Positions 29,495 through 38,335 of a stretch of 64,000 nucleotides of DNA are shown one piece after another. How positions within the stretch are numbered: position 1 is the first letter of the stretch; the number at the start of each line of letters is the position of its first letter. The notes under the pieces are model-generated. The model was not told where the DNA came from and made no database searches. It saw only the letters and a program-made list of their open reading frames with translations. Position numbers and translations under genes: made by a program. The stretch is from Croceifilum oryzae (GTDB lineage Bacteria > Bacillota > Bacilli > Thermoactinomycetales > Thermoactinomycetaceae), in NCBI RefSeq assembly GCF_030814315.1, contig NZ_JAUSUV010000006.1:186001-250000 (forward strand), read 5' to 3'.

Positions 29495-30418
29495 ATGATT
29501 CACAAATTTTTACGTTCTCTACTTATTAGTGCCCTATGCTTGACTTTATTAGTAGGATGTAATCAATCACTTTCACAGTCTGAAAGCAAAAAAATACAAG
29601 TAACTACGACGACCGGTATGATCGCCGATATCGTAAAAAATGTGGGAGGAACCCATATCGAAGTATCTGCGCTGATGGGTACTGGAGTAGATCCTCATCT
29701 CTATAAAGCTTCACAAGGTGATATTCGGAAGCTGGATCAATCTGATCTTATCTTCTATAACGGACTTCATCTAGAGGGAAAAATGACAGATGTTTTAAGC
29801 AAAATTGGTAAAAACAAACCTGTAACAGCTATATCTGATAAGATCGATCGCTCTAAACTTCTTGAAATCAGTAACAATTTACATGATCCACACATCTGGT
29901 TTGACGTACAACTATGGATGTCTGCTACCGAAGTGGTTCGTGATACCTTAATCAAACAAGACCCTAAACATAAAGTAGATTATGAGAAACAAGCGACTGA
30001 CTACTTGGCTAAGCTAAAACAGTTAGATGAAGACGTGAAGAAACAAGTGAACAGCATTCCGAAGGAACAACGCGTACTTGTAACCGCACACGATGCATTT
30101 CATTACTTTGGAAAAGCATATGGAATCGAAGTGGTTGGCTTACAGGGGATTAGTACCGCAGCTGAATATGGATTGAAAGATGTTCAAAATATGGTTGATC
30201 TCATTTCCACGAGAAAAATCAAAGCGGTATTCGTTGAATCAAGTGTTCCGAAAAAATCGATTGAAGCAGTAGTTGAAGGCTCTAAACAAAAAGGACATGA
30301 AGTAAAAATTGGTGGAGAACTCTATTCAGATGCGATGGGACAAGCAGGGACTCCAGAAGGTACTTATATCGGAATGGTGCAAGCCAATGTAACAAAAATA
30401 GTGAATTCTTTAAAATAG
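29495..30418 (+). CDS. mntA: Manganese ABC transporter substrate-binding lipoprotein
   Basis: A 307-residue cluster A-I metal-binding lipoprotein (ZnuA/TroA/PsaA fold). The lipobox LLVGC is at about 18-22. Metal ligands are recognisable: the first His in GVDPHLYKAS, the second in LHDPHIWFDV, Glu in VFVESSVP and Asp in LYSDAMG. This His-His-Glu-Asp set without a His-rich loop favours Mn over Zn. Start ATG 29495 is behind GAGGAGC. It is the first gene of mntABCD and carries the MntR-type box upstream. Confidence 0.92.
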   Translation: MIHKFLRSLLISALCLTLLVGCNQSLSQSESKKIQVTTTTGMIADIVKNVGGTHIEVSALMGTGVDPHLYKASQGDIRKLDQSDLIFYNGLHLEGKMTDVLSKIGKNKPVTAISDKIDRSKLLEISNNLHDPHIWFDVQLWMSATEVVRDTLIKQDPKHKVDYEKQATDYLAKLKQLDEDVKKQVNSIPKEQRVLVTAHDAFHYFGKAYGIEVVGLQGISTAAEYGLKDVQNMVDLISTRKIKAVFVESSVPKKSIEAVVEGSKQKGHEVKIGGELYSDAMGQAGTPEGTYIGMVQANVTKIVNSLK

Positions 30419-30436
30419 CATCCAGGAGGAAATACT

Positions 30437-31198
30437 ATGACAAATAAAACTCCGCCGCTTTCGATTGAAAATGTATCAGTCGCCTATCATCGAAAGCCCG
30501 TTTTACGCAATATTACCTACCAATCTCCAGAAGGAGAATGTATTGGGATTATCGGACCCAACGGAGCAGGTAAATCAACCTTGATTAAGGCGACTCTTGG
30601 ACTTCTTCCACTAGCTGGAGGGGAAGTTTCGATCTATGGGAAACCATATTCCCAGCAACGAAAATTAGTAGGTTACGTCCCACAAAGAGAATCGGTGGAT
30701 TGGGACTTTCCTACCAATGCGCTCGATGTCGTATTGATGGGGTTATATGGGCAACTTGGCTGGTTCCGCAGACCAAAGTCCGAGCATAAAGATCGTGCAC
30801 TAGAAGCACTACGAAAAGTAGGAATGGAATCATTTGCGAAGCGTCAGATCAGTCAACTATCCGGTGGACAACAACAACGCGTTTTCCTCGCTCGTGCGCT
30901 TGCTCAAGAAGCTCAAATCTATTTTATGGACGAACCATTTGTAGGAGTAGACGCGGCAACGGAAAAGGCAATTGTTCAAGTCTTACATGAATTAAAAGAG
31001 CAGAACAAAACAGTCTTCGTTGTACATCATGACCTCCAGACCGTCTCGGAGTACTTCGACTCTGTAATGTTGCTCAACCTTCGCCTAATCGCATCCGGTC
31101 CTACTCGCGAAGTATTTACAACTGAAAACTTGCAAAAAACATATGGAGGACGCCTCGCCATCCTACCACATACAAACGAGATGCTATCTATCAGATAA
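30437..31198 (+). CDS. mntB: Manganese ABC transporter ATP-binding protein
   Basis: A 253-residue ABC ATPase. Walker [11 protein letters not shown]-loop [13 protein letters not shown] (family-typical for metal importers), signature LSGGQQQR and Walker B IYFMDEPF are present, followed by the switch His in VVHHDL. Start ATG 30437 follows AGGAGGAAA. Its last codons contain the SD (AAGGAGG) of mntC, so translation is likely coupled. Confidence 0.95.
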   Translation: MTNKTPPLSIENVSVAYHRKPVLRNITYQSPEGECIGIIGPNGAGKSTLIKATLGLLPLAGGEVSIYGKPYSQQRKLVGYVPQRESVDWDFPTNALDVVLMGLYGQLGWFRRPKSEHKDRALEALRKVGMESFAKRQISQLSGGQQQRVFLARALAQEAQIYFMDEPFVGVDAATEKAIVQVLHELKEQNKTVFVVHHDLQTVSEYFDSVMLLNLRLIASGPTREVFTTENLQKTYGGRLAILPHTNEMLSIR

Positions 31199-31211
31199 GG
31201 AGGGCTCACAG

Positions 31212-32483
31212 GTGTTAGAACTATTTCGTGATGCCAATGCTTTATGGGTTCTTGCTGGAACGACCTTACTTGGGATTAGTAGCGGCGTGTTAGGGAGTTT
31301 CGCCTTCTTACGAAAGCGTGGACTGATGGGCGACGTGTTAGCTCATTCTGCACTTCCAGGAATCTGTTTGGCATTTTTGTTTACTGGATCAAAAAATCCG
31401 CTTTGGCTCTTGATTGGAGCCACATTCACTGGCCTCTTAGCTTCTCTCTTTCTTAGTTGGATTACCCGATTTTCTAAGATTAAAGAAGATACTGCTTTAG
31501 GATTAGTATTATCCACCTTTTTTGGAGTTGGCATCGTCTTGCTAACCCAAATTCAACACAGTGACTTTGGCAACCAAGCTGGATTAGATAAGTTTCTATT
31601 TGGTCAATCTGCCTCTTTAGTTGGAACCGATGTGGCTATAATGGGCTCCATTTCTTTCGTTTTAATCCTTCTAGCCTCTATATTCTTTAAAGAGTTAAAG
31701 CTCTTATGCTTTGATGCAAACTATGGAAAAAGTCTAGGCTTCCCTATGGTAGGACTTGATTTTTTCCTCATGCTACTCCTCGTAGTCGCCGTTGTAATTG
31801 GTCTACAAGCAGCAGGAGTGGTATTGATGGCATCCCTTTTAATCACGCCAGCTTCGACAGCTCGTTATTGGACGGAACGATTGGATCACATGATTATCAT
31901 CTCTGCCTGCATAGGAGCTCTGTCGGGATTAGTCGGGACCATTCTTAGTTCAGTTGCCACGAAGTTATCAACCGGACCCCTGATTGTCTTAGCAGTCACC
32001 CTTTTATTTTTTATCTCGATGTTATGCGCACCGAAAAGAGGCCTGATCGCTAAGTCGTTACGCCTCATTCAGACTAGGGCAAAAGTACGCCAGGAGCAAA
32101 TCTATGTAGCATGGAATCAGTTAGGAAGTAAAACAATCACTCTGTCTGCACTGTCCCAGCAGTCCCATCTATCTACCACGCAGGTTCATCGCTGGATCAA
32201 GCAGAAAAAGCGAACCGGACAGGTTGTAGAAAATTCTCAAGGCACCTTTACTCTATCGGATGCTAGCTGGAAAGAGGCGAGCGACACAGCCTTACTAGGG
32301 CTTTACATGGAGATGTGGCATATGTATGAGGATATTGAAACAGACTGCTCAATTCAGGATATCGAACAGTTATCCGATCTACCCGAATCCCTCAGAGTAC
32401 AGCTACAATCTTATTTACAAAAGCACATCTCTGAAGAAGACCGAGCAAAAGCGTATCATTCAACGAGAAGGGCAGGGATGTAG
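31212..32483 (+). CDS. mntC: Manganese ABC transporter permease with C-terminal winged-helix-like domain
   Basis: A 423-residue protein. Residues about 10-285 form an eight/nine-helix FecCD/ZnuB-type permease (LAHSALPGICLAF; LLITPASTARYWTERL). The remaining ~140 residues are cytoplasmic and contain a helix-turn-helix-like stretch (TLSALSQQSHLSTTQVHRWI) resembling the metalloregulator-like tail of B. subtilis MntC/YtgC. Start GTG 31212 has AAGGAGG (31197-31203) eight bases upstream; an overlapping open frame starts at 31143 inside mntB. The tail could sense or regulate transport. Confidence 0.9.
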   Translation: MLELFRDANALWVLAGTTLLGISSGVLGSFAFLRKRGLMGDVLAHSALPGICLAFLFTGSKNPLWLLIGATFTGLLASLFLSWITRFSKIKEDTALGLVLSTFFGVGIVLLTQIQHSDFGNQAGLDKFLFGQSASLVGTDVAIMGSISFVLILLASIFFKELKLLCFDANYGKSLGFPMVGLDFFLMLLLVVAVVIGLQAAGVVLMASLLITPASTARYWTERLDHMIIISACIGALSGLVGTILSSVATKLSTGPLIVLAVTLLFFISMLCAPKRGLIAKSLRLIQTRAKVRQEQIYVAWNQLGSKTITLSALSQQSHLSTTQVHRWIKQKKRTGQVVENSQGTFTLSDASWKEASDTALLGLYMEMWHMYEDIETDCSIQDIEQLSDLPESLRVQLQSYLQKHISEEDRAKAYHSTRRAGM

Positions 32484-32485
32484 TT

Positions 32486-33364
32486 ATGAGTAGTGTATGG
32501 ATTATCTTGACTGGAGCCCTCATCGCTTCTTCCTGTGCGTTCTTAGGATGTTTCTTAATCCTTCGACGGATGGCTATGTTAGGGGATGCCATTAGTCACT
32601 CTATCCTTCCCGGAATCGTCATCGCGTTTCTCGTCTCAGGAAGTCGCGACCCTCTGCCCATGTTTATCGGAGCCGCGGTTTTTGGACTTCTTTGTACCAT
32701 TATCATTCAACTTTTGCGGAATCAGGGTGTGCAGGCAGATGCTGCGATGTCGGTTAGCTTTACAGCACTCTTCGCCATCGGGATCATCTTAATCTCCCTT
32801 TTTACGCAACAAGTAGACTTAGATTTGGATTGTGTACTCTATGGTGAGATCGCTTATGTTCCTTATGATACATGGACTTGGAATGGAATCGATATGGGAC
32901 CTCGAGCGATGTGGGGAGCAGGAGCCGCCTTTTTGCTTAGCCTAATCATGGTGAGATTGTTTTATAAACAGTTTAAACTGACATCCTTTGATCCAGCCTT
33001 AGCGATGGCTGTCGGCGTACCCGTAGCGTTTTTCCATTACCTGCTCATGGGACTCGTATCTGTCACAACGGTTGCTTCATTTGAAAGCGTAGGCGCGATC
33101 CTAGTGGTGGCGATGCTCATCGTCCCAGCCGCAACAGCCTATCTATTAACAGAACGACTTGGTGTCATGCTCGGACTAAGTGTACTCATCGGTATGATAT
33201 GTTCGGTATGTGGTTACTTCCTGTCAGTCCTATTAGATGCATCGATTGCTGGATGTATGACGATGGTTGCAGGTGGATTATTCGCACTTGCTTTCCTGTT
33301 CTCTCCTCATCAAGGAGTTGTAACCCGTTGGTGGATTCGCAAGAAATTACGTACTCAATTTTAA
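32486..33364 (+). CDS. mntD: Manganese ABC transporter permease
   Basis: A 292-residue second permease of the metal importer with about eight helices. The signature LGDAISHSILPGIVIAFLVS near residue 30-50 and MLIVPAATAYLLTERL near 215 match family MntD/YtgD. It starts two bases after mntC and lacks the C-terminal extension of that partner. A strong terminator follows. Confidence 0.93.
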   Translation: MSSVWIILTGALIASSCAFLGCFLILRRMAMLGDAISHSILPGIVIAFLVSGSRDPLPMFIGAAVFGLLCTIIIQLLRNQGVQADAAMSVSFTALFAIGIILISLFTQQVDLDLDCVLYGEIAYVPYDTWTWNGIDMGPRAMWGAGAAFLLSLIMVRLFYKQFKLTSFDPALAMAVGVPVAFFHYLLMGLVSVTTVASFESVGAILVVAMLIVPAATAYLLTERLGVMLGLSVLIGMICSVCGYFLSVLLDASIAGCMTMVAGGLFALAFLFSPHQGVVTRWWIRKKLRTQF

Positions 33365-33369
33365 AAGGT

Positions 33370-33419
33370 AAAAAACAAAACCCCCCACTACTAACAAGTA
33401 ATGGGGGGTTTTGTTTTTT
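33370..33419. terminator. Bidirectional terminator between mntD and SASP gene
   Basis: A perfect 18-bp stem, AAAAAACAAAACCCCCCA with TGGGGGGTTTTGTTTTTT, between convergent genes with T-runs on both strands. Confidence 0.9.
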
Positions 33420-33609
33420 ATTTATTCCGCGCAAGTTGTTGCTGGCCCAATGCGACGAGTCGCTTGGTCATCTCACCACCTACAGAACCATTGGCTCTGG
33501 CGGTGGTGTCAGCCCCTAATTCCACTCCAAATTCCTGTGCGATTGACTGTTTCATCTGCCCTAAGGCAGCAGCCGATCCAGGCACTACGAGTTTGTTGCT
33601 TCTTGACAT
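33418..33609 (-). CDS. Alpha/beta-type small acid-soluble spore protein
   Basis: A 63-residue SASP that coats spore DNA and protects it from UV and heat. The conserved blocks are [20 protein letters not shown], the GPR-protease cleavage region [26 protein letters not shown] and the basic C-terminus. Start ATG 33609 has GAGGGGAGC upstream. It belongs to the forespore sigma-G regulon in relatives; I did not find a confident promoter. Presence supports an endospore-former. Confidence 0.93.
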   Translation of the reverse strand: MSRSNKLVVPGSAAALGQMKQSIAQEFGVELGADTTARANGSVGGEMTKRLVALGQQQLARNK

Positions 33610-33684
33610 CGCAATCAGCTCCCCTCATAGAACATTGGAATGAGAATCCCTTGCATGTTTTAGAGTAACCGAATCAAGCAATTT

Positions 33685-34512
33685 TCATTCATTTGACGAA
33701 AGCTCTTTAGTCACCTTATCTTGGATCAATTGAATTTGTTCCGCTAAGTACTCCGTTAGGTGAATTCCTTCATTTTCTATGTCTTCTTCATGAACCACAA
33801 AGCGAATTTTTCGCTCATTTACGTCTAACATCTCCATAATCGAGCGATAATCCGGTTTTTGGGTTTCGATTCGTAATACAAAATGACCATTTCCAAGGTG
33901 TACAAGTGATGCCTCACTCAGCCAATTTTTCATATCATGCTGCGCAAAAAGAAACTCCTGATAAAACGTCCGATCCATCGGATAATCCATACTATTTGGC
34001 TCTACAGATGTCACTGAAAAGCCCAAACGACTCATGGATCTCAGCACTTCTTCCACAAAAGGATGGGGAGCTATCTGAATTTCATCATGATCACTCGGAT
34101 CGATGGAATTTTCGATATCGATCCCTGTTTGCAAGTATACCTGAAAACGATATGGGGAGGCTTTTGGTTTCGCGAACAAAAAGTGGCCTTCATAGGGAAA
34201 AGAAATCGGTGTTACGTCTGGCAGAGTAAAAGAAAACGGAATTTCTTTCGTTTCTCTGGGTAATACCGTAATTTTGTCTGCTATTTCATGTGTGTGCCAT
34301 AAGAAGTCCCGAAATCCACTTACTCCTGCTCCTCGAGCTCTCAGTCGAACTTTCAGCTGAAATAGGATACGATTTATTTCCTGTTTTACGGAGCCACCTT
34401 GGATCAAGACTCGACCATGGATGATTTCTCCTTGGCTGTATTCTCCTTTTTCCAAAGTAGTATCAACCTTTATTCCGCCTACGCGTATACTGGCCAGCAA
34501 TTTCTTTAACAA
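33685..34512 (-). CDS. spo0M: Sporulation-control protein Spo0M (arrestin-like)
   Basis: A 275-residue protein with two arrestin-like beta-sandwich domains. The N-terminus LLKKLLASIRVGGIKVDTTL is the Spo0M signature, and RILFQLKVRLRAR and IPFSFTLPDVTPIS follow. Spo0M influences sporulation onset and division in B. subtilis. Start TTG 34512 is chosen because AAAAGGAGG lies eight bases upstream and the resulting N-terminus matches the family; the in-frame ATG at 34545 would place this SD inside the gene. It is monocistronic and C-terminally about 15 residues longer than B. subtilis Spo0M. Confidence 0.88.
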   Translation of the reverse strand: MLKKLLASIRVGGIKVDTTLEKGEYSQGEIIHGRVLIQGGSVKQEINRILFQLKVRLRARGAGVSGFRDFLWHTHEIADKITVLPRETKEIPFSFTLPDVTPISFPYEGHFLFAKPKASPYRFQVYLQTGIDIENSIDPSDHDEIQIAPHPFVEEVLRSMSRLGFSVTSVEPNSMDYPMDRTFYQEFLFAQHDMKNWLSEASLVHLGNGHFVLRIETQKPDYRSIMEMLDVNERKIRFVVHEEDIENEGIHLTEYLAEQIQLIQDKVTKELSSNE

Positions 34513-34653
34513 CCCACTAACCTCCTTTTCATCCATTGAAAACACCAGATACTACGTGAAGTTGTATATATACAGAATTCATCCTGACATGTATTCATTC
34601 AATTAATTTCATTATACAACCAATTTTACGAGCCTTTTTATCAAAAAAAGAAC

Positions 34654-34699
34654 AAAAAAGGAACAAAGTACTGACGAAACCGTGTCAGCACTCTGTTCC
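34654..34699 (-). terminator. Terminator of the large collagen-like gene
   Basis: A 16-bp stem (34660-34675 with 34684-34699) with two G-U pairs, followed on the minus strand by TTTTTT. Confidence 0.75.
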
Positions 34700-34763
34700 A
34701 CGTAATCAAGGATGGGATATTTTTGTTAGTGAATTTGAATTTGATATCTAGAGTTACATTTTG

Positions 34764-36383
34764 TTATCCAATCCTTGCTATTCTGATAGATGCAGCAGGA
34801 GTATTCGAAGCTGGTACTACTACACTATATAATCCTGCCGCCCCGCCATTTGCATTTACTAATTCAACAACAGCATTATTCCCTACTTGAATAATGGCTC
34901 CACCAACTAGCACAGACCCAGGGGCTGTTATGCCTATGGCTGCTCCTCCTCTAGTTGTATTGATCTCCCCGTTGTTTACTCTTAATCCCATGACGGCTTC
35001 AGATACGCCAGTAGGAGTTGCTAGTACAGTAGCATTAAATTCAACCGAATAAGATCCTGCATTCTGTAGAACGATCGTGCCACTAGCCCCGTTATATGTT
35101 GCATTAAGAGCTACAGGTGCGCTATTAAAAAGAACAGGAGTTTTCGAAGCTACCGTTTGGTTTGTAGTTCTTGCCACAAATATAAAACCTGGGTCAAATC
35201 CTCCAGAAGGTCCAGTAGCTCCCGTGGCTCCTGTCACTCCGTCGATTCCGGTAGCTCCCGTGGCTCCTGTCACTCCGTCGGTTCCGGTAGCTCCCGTGGC
35301 TCCTGTCACTCCGTCGGTTCCGGTAGCTCCCGTGGCTCCTGTCACTCCGTCGGTTCCGGTAGCTCCCGTGGCTCCTGTCACTCCATCAGTTCCTGTGGCT
35401 CCGGTCGCTCCTGTGGCTCCGTCTGCTCCATCGACTCCAGTGGCTCCCGTTACCCCGGTGGCTCCGTCTGCTCCATCGACTCCCGTTGCTCCAGTTGCAC
35501 CAGTGGCTCCGTCTGCTCCATCGACTCCCGTTGCTCCGGTTGCACCTGTGGCTCCGTCTGCTCCATCGACTCCCGTTGCTCCGGTCGCTCCTGTGGCTCC
35601 GTCTGCTCCATCGACTCCCGTGGCTCCTGTGGCTCCTGTGGCTCCGTCTGCTCCATCTGCTCCGGTCGCTCCTGTGGCTCCGGTAGTCCCAGTAAGACCG
35701 AGTTCAGCAACAATTGCTTGAACGATGTCTGCAATGGCTCCAGTCGTTCCAGTGGGCACTTCTAAACTCACATTGGCAGAACCAGGGGTTACCGTAATGT
35801 CTAACGTATTGGATATAAAGTTAATTGTATCTCCGAAACCGAGTGGAACAGTTCCGTCAGCTCCTGTATTCCCTTGAACCACGAATAAGGTCCCACCTGT
35901 AGCAAAAGACCCTGTCGGTCCTTGAGGTCCTTGTGGTCCAAGAGGTCCTGTGCCCCCTGTAGCTCCAACCGCTCCCACTGATCCTTGCGGTCCCTGAGGT
36001 CCCGTGCCCCCTGGAGGTCCAGGAGGTCCTCCCGATGACCCTGTGGTTCCAGGCGGTCCTTGAGGTCCCGTTGGTCCCCTTGTAACATCTGTACCTAACA
36101 CATTTTCTAACTTCTCGTTTAAAATCCATTCTTTCTTTCCGATCACATTGATCGTATCACGAACACTTGCATTGATCGTAAGTAAGTCCGTAATCGTAGG
36201 TTGAAAGCTAGTTGACACTCCAGGGAGAGTTCCTAGAACATATTGGAGTTTTTCTCCCTCGGCATTAATAATGTGACTTAAGCCTAACTCTTCTAATGCA
36301 ATCGATGACAGCAATAAATTAACTGCATCTTCTCTCGTAATGGAAATATTAGGTGAAATATTAGGTATATTAGCTTGAGACAT
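34764..36383 (-). CDS. Large collagen-like spore-surface protein
   Basis: A 539-residue protein. Residues 1-100 are a conserved alpha-helical head ([20 protein letters not shown] and [18 protein letters not shown]) seen in spore-former collagen-like proteins. About 103-165 is a GPxGPQ-rich collagen block, about 166-235 is a beta-rich linker, about 236-400 is a second Gly-Ala-Thr-rich triplet block made of tandem units, and the last ~140 residues are a TNF-like trimerisation domain ending ASIRIARIG. It should form a trimeric filament on the spore surface. The start ATG is behind AAGGAGTG. It stands alone between spo0M and nadE. Confidence 0.83.
   Translation of the reverse strand: MSQANIPNISPNISITREDAVNLLLSSIALEELGLSHIINAEGEKLQYVLGTLPGVSTSFQPTITDLLTINASVRDTINVIGKKEWILNEKLENVLGTDVTRGPTGPQGPPGTTGSSGGPPGPPGGTGPQGPQGSVGAVGATGGTGPLGPQGPQGPTGSFATGGTLFVVQGNTGADGTVPLGFGDTINFISNTLDITVTPGSANVSLEVPTGTTGAIADIVQAIVAELGLTGTTGATGATGADGADGATGATGATGVDGADGATGATGATGVDGADGATGATGATGVDGADGATGATGATGVDGADGATGVTGATGVDGADGATGATGATGTDGVTGATGATGTDGVTGATGATGTDGVTGATGATGTDGVTGATGATGIDGVTGATGATGPSGGFDPGFIFVARTTNQTVASKTPVLFNSAPVALNATYNGASGTIVLQNAGSYSVEFNATVLATPTGVSEAVMGLRVNNGEINTTRGGAAIGITAPGSVLVGGAIIQVGNNAVVELVNANGGAAGLYSVVVPASNTPAASIRIARIG
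35215..35690. repeat. Tandem repeats inside collagen-like gene
   Basis: Two families of in-frame units encode the second triplet block. One is about five 36-bp units (protein [12 protein letters not shown]). The other is about six 45-bp units (protein [15 protein letters not shown]). Units are nearly identical in DNA, pointing to recent expansion and likely length variation between strains. Confidence 0.85.
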
Positions 36384-36497
36384 ATTTTCACTCCTTACCC
36401 ATAATAAACGCTCTCATAATCAATATTCACATTACTTAAAATTAGGAACCCATTCTTACATAATAATTTTCTAAGACGATAGGCTTTTACCTATAAC

Positions 36498-36547
36498 AAA
36501 TAAATCCAGCTGTTGAAATGAACCATTTTCAACAGCTGGATTTATTT
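36498..36547 (-). terminator. Terminator of the nadE operon
   Basis: A perfect 21-bp stem (36498-36518 with 36527-36547) with a TTTATTTGTT tail on the minus strand, 29 bases past the nadE stop. Confidence 0.8.
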
Positions 36548-36575
36548 AGTCAAATTATGTTTCAGCAGAATAGAA

Positions 36576-37433
36576 CTACATTCCCCAGTCGCGAAGATAA
36601 CGGAAATCAATCCCTACTGTGCGATTGGATACTTTTAAAATAACGGGCATCACTCGTTTAAATTGGTTTCGGATAATACGCTTATTCACCGCATTAATGA
36701 GGGTATCGGAAAAGCCTTGCTTATGAAGTGCTTTTCGATCCCATTTTAAATCTAGCATGTGATATAAAACACGATCCATGTCAAAGTAAGAGAAACCGAT
36801 CTCTCCTTCATCCGTCTGGTTTTCCCATAAATCAGCGCTCGGCGGTTTCGATAAGATCGAGCTTGGAACCCCCACATAGCGAGACAGTTGCCGAACTTGA
36901 GTCTTATATAAATCTCCAATCGGATTGATGGCAGAAGCCGAATCGCCATACTGAGTACCATATCCGAGTAATAGTTCCGTACGATTGCTTGTACCCACTA
37001 CAAGTGCTTCATAATGAGCCGATAAATCATACAAGATCGTCATTCTTTCCCGTGCCATTTTATTCCCTCTACGGAGAGGGCTAGCATCAGGAAAGCTTTC
37101 AAAGTAAGCATCAATCTGAGGAGTGATATTAACCGTGAGTGACTGTACTCCTGTATCTTGAATCGCCTCTCCAGCATCATCTAGGCTATTTTGGCTACTC
37201 TGTTTATAAGGCATCCGAACCGTGATCACATTTTCGGCTCCAAAGGCTCTCACTGCCAAATAAAGAGAAAGCGCAGAGTCAATTCCACCTGATAATCCTA
37301 AGATCACACGGCGAAAGCCTACTTTGTTCACTTCTTCACGTAGAGCCGTAGTCAATATTTGTGTAGTTAGTTCTTCATTGAGGGATAGATACGGAGCTGC
37401 TGTTAATTGATCCGTTAACCATTGCGTAGACAT
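36576..37433 (-). CDS. nadE: NAD+ synthetase domain protein
   Basis: A 285-residue ATP-pyrophosphatase that amidates deamido-NAD to NAD. The ATP loop LGLSGGIDSALSL is at about 44-56, and TSNRTELLLGYGTQYGDSAS and DLYKTQVRQLSRY are family motifs. By length it is the ammonia-type synthetase without glutaminase domain. Its start lies three bases after the stop of a nitrilase-fold gene and its SD (GAGGAG) is inside that gene, so the pair is translationally coupled. A two-chain glutamine-dependent synthetase is the likely arrangement. Confidence 0.93.
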   Translation of the reverse strand: MSTQWLTDQLTAAPYLSLNEELTTQILTTALREEVNKVGFRRVILGLSGGIDSALSLYLAVRAFGAENVITVRMPYKQSSQNSLDDAGEAIQDTGVQSLTVNITPQIDAYFESFPDASPLRRGNKMARERMTILYDLSAHYEALVVGTSNRTELLLGYGTQYGDSASAINPIGDLYKTQVRQLSRYVGVPSSILSKPPSADLWENQTDEGEIGFSYFDMDRVLYHMLDLKWDRKALHKQGFSDTLINAVNKRIIRNQFKRVMPVILKVSNRTVGIDFRYLRDWGM

Positions 37434-37436
37434 GTC

Positions 37437-38282
37437 CTATTCTCCTCTACGATGTTGTTGGATTCGAGTCAGTTCTCGAACCACGAGATCTGTATTTTCA
37501 TCACGTAAAATAGGGGTCGTAAAGCGTGCCCGCCGAACCATATCGAGCTCTAAATCAAACGTTACGAGAGATTCTTCAAAAAGAGGTCCATGAACTAATG
37601 TATCTCCAAACGGATCCACCGCTGTTGAATTACCAAAAAAGGAGACCCCGTCCTCGGTTCCCACACGCTGCGTACAAGCGATAAACATTCCGTAAAATTG
37701 GGCTTGGCTGGTTAAGATTAAATCCCATGAATCCTGTGTTCCCAGCCCTTTAGCATGTACACCACGTGCTGGAGAATTAGCGAGAACGATCAAAAGCTCT
37801 GCACGATCCTGAGCGAGTAGATAGGGAGCCGATGGATGCCACATGTCTTCGCAAACTAGCATCCCCACACGACCAAATCTCGTGTCAAATGCTCGAATAC
37901 TCTCTCCTCGACCAAAATAACGCGCCTCATCAAACATTCCATATGTAGGTAGATATACTTTGCGATGCACGGCTTGAACGCTACCATAACTCGCATAAAT
38001 AGCCGAATTATACAAGATGTGATCAGAAGAACGCTCTACGATTCCAAAAGCGATATCCATCCCCTTAGATTCAGAGACAATCTCTTGTACTTCTTCACTA
38101 TCCACGGCACAAGCCACATCGTAAGTTAAGTCGAGCAGATTATATCCCATTAAGCTTAACTCTGGAAATATAAGCAGCTCGACTCCTTCTTCTTTTGCCT
38201 GTTTAATCATCTGTTTGTGAATTTCAAGGTTTTTAGCCACATTACCCAAATGTGGTCGAATTTGAGCTAATCCAACTTTCAT
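37437..38282 (-). CDS. Nitrilase-superfamily amidohydrolase, probable glutaminase partner of NadE
   Basis: A 281-residue carbon-nitrogen hydrolase. The catalytic Glu-Lys-Cys triad is visible as IFPELSLMGY, HRKVYLPTYGMFDEARYF and MLVCEDMWHP. These motifs match the glutaminase domain of fused glutamine-dependent NAD synthetases (CEDMW, and the FDE following the Lys) rather than generic nitrilases. Adjacent coupled nadE supports supply of ammonia from glutamine. Start ATG 38282 has AGGGAGGC upstream. Stand-alone amidase activity is the alternative. Confidence 0.82.
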   Translation of the reverse strand: MKVGLAQIRPHLGNVAKNLEIHKQMIKQAKEEGVELLIFPELSLMGYNLLDLTYDVACAVDSEEVQEIVSESKGMDIAFGIVERSSDHILYNSAIYASYGSVQAVHRKVYLPTYGMFDEARYFGRGESIRAFDTRFGRVGMLVCEDMWHPSAPYLLAQDRAELLIVLANSPARGVHAKGLGTQDSWDLILTSQAQFYGMFIACTQRVGTEDGVSFFGNSTAVDPFGDTLVHGPLFEESLVTFDLELDMVRRARFTTPILRDENTDLVVRELTRIQQHRRGE

Positions 38283-38335
38283 TCTAAGATGCCTCCCTAA
38301 GGCGAACTATGGGTGATTTGGCTTTTATCATACCA

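Noticed and set aside
29228-29503. 91-residue minus-strand frame upstream of mntA
   Set aside because: It covers the MntR box and promoter region and has no SD.
33186-33668. Several overlapping small frames around the mntD/SASP junction
   Set aside because: They cover the shared terminator and the opposite strand of the SASP and mntD genes.
35215-35690. Regular 36-bp repeats resembling a CRISPR array
   Set aside because: Units are contiguous without spacers and are in frame inside a collagen-like gene.
35077-35765. Long plus-strand frames (Pro/Val/Ala-rich and Ser/Gly-rich) opposite the collagen gene
   Set aside because: They are shadows of the Gly-X-Y repeats on the opposite strand and have no SD or family match.
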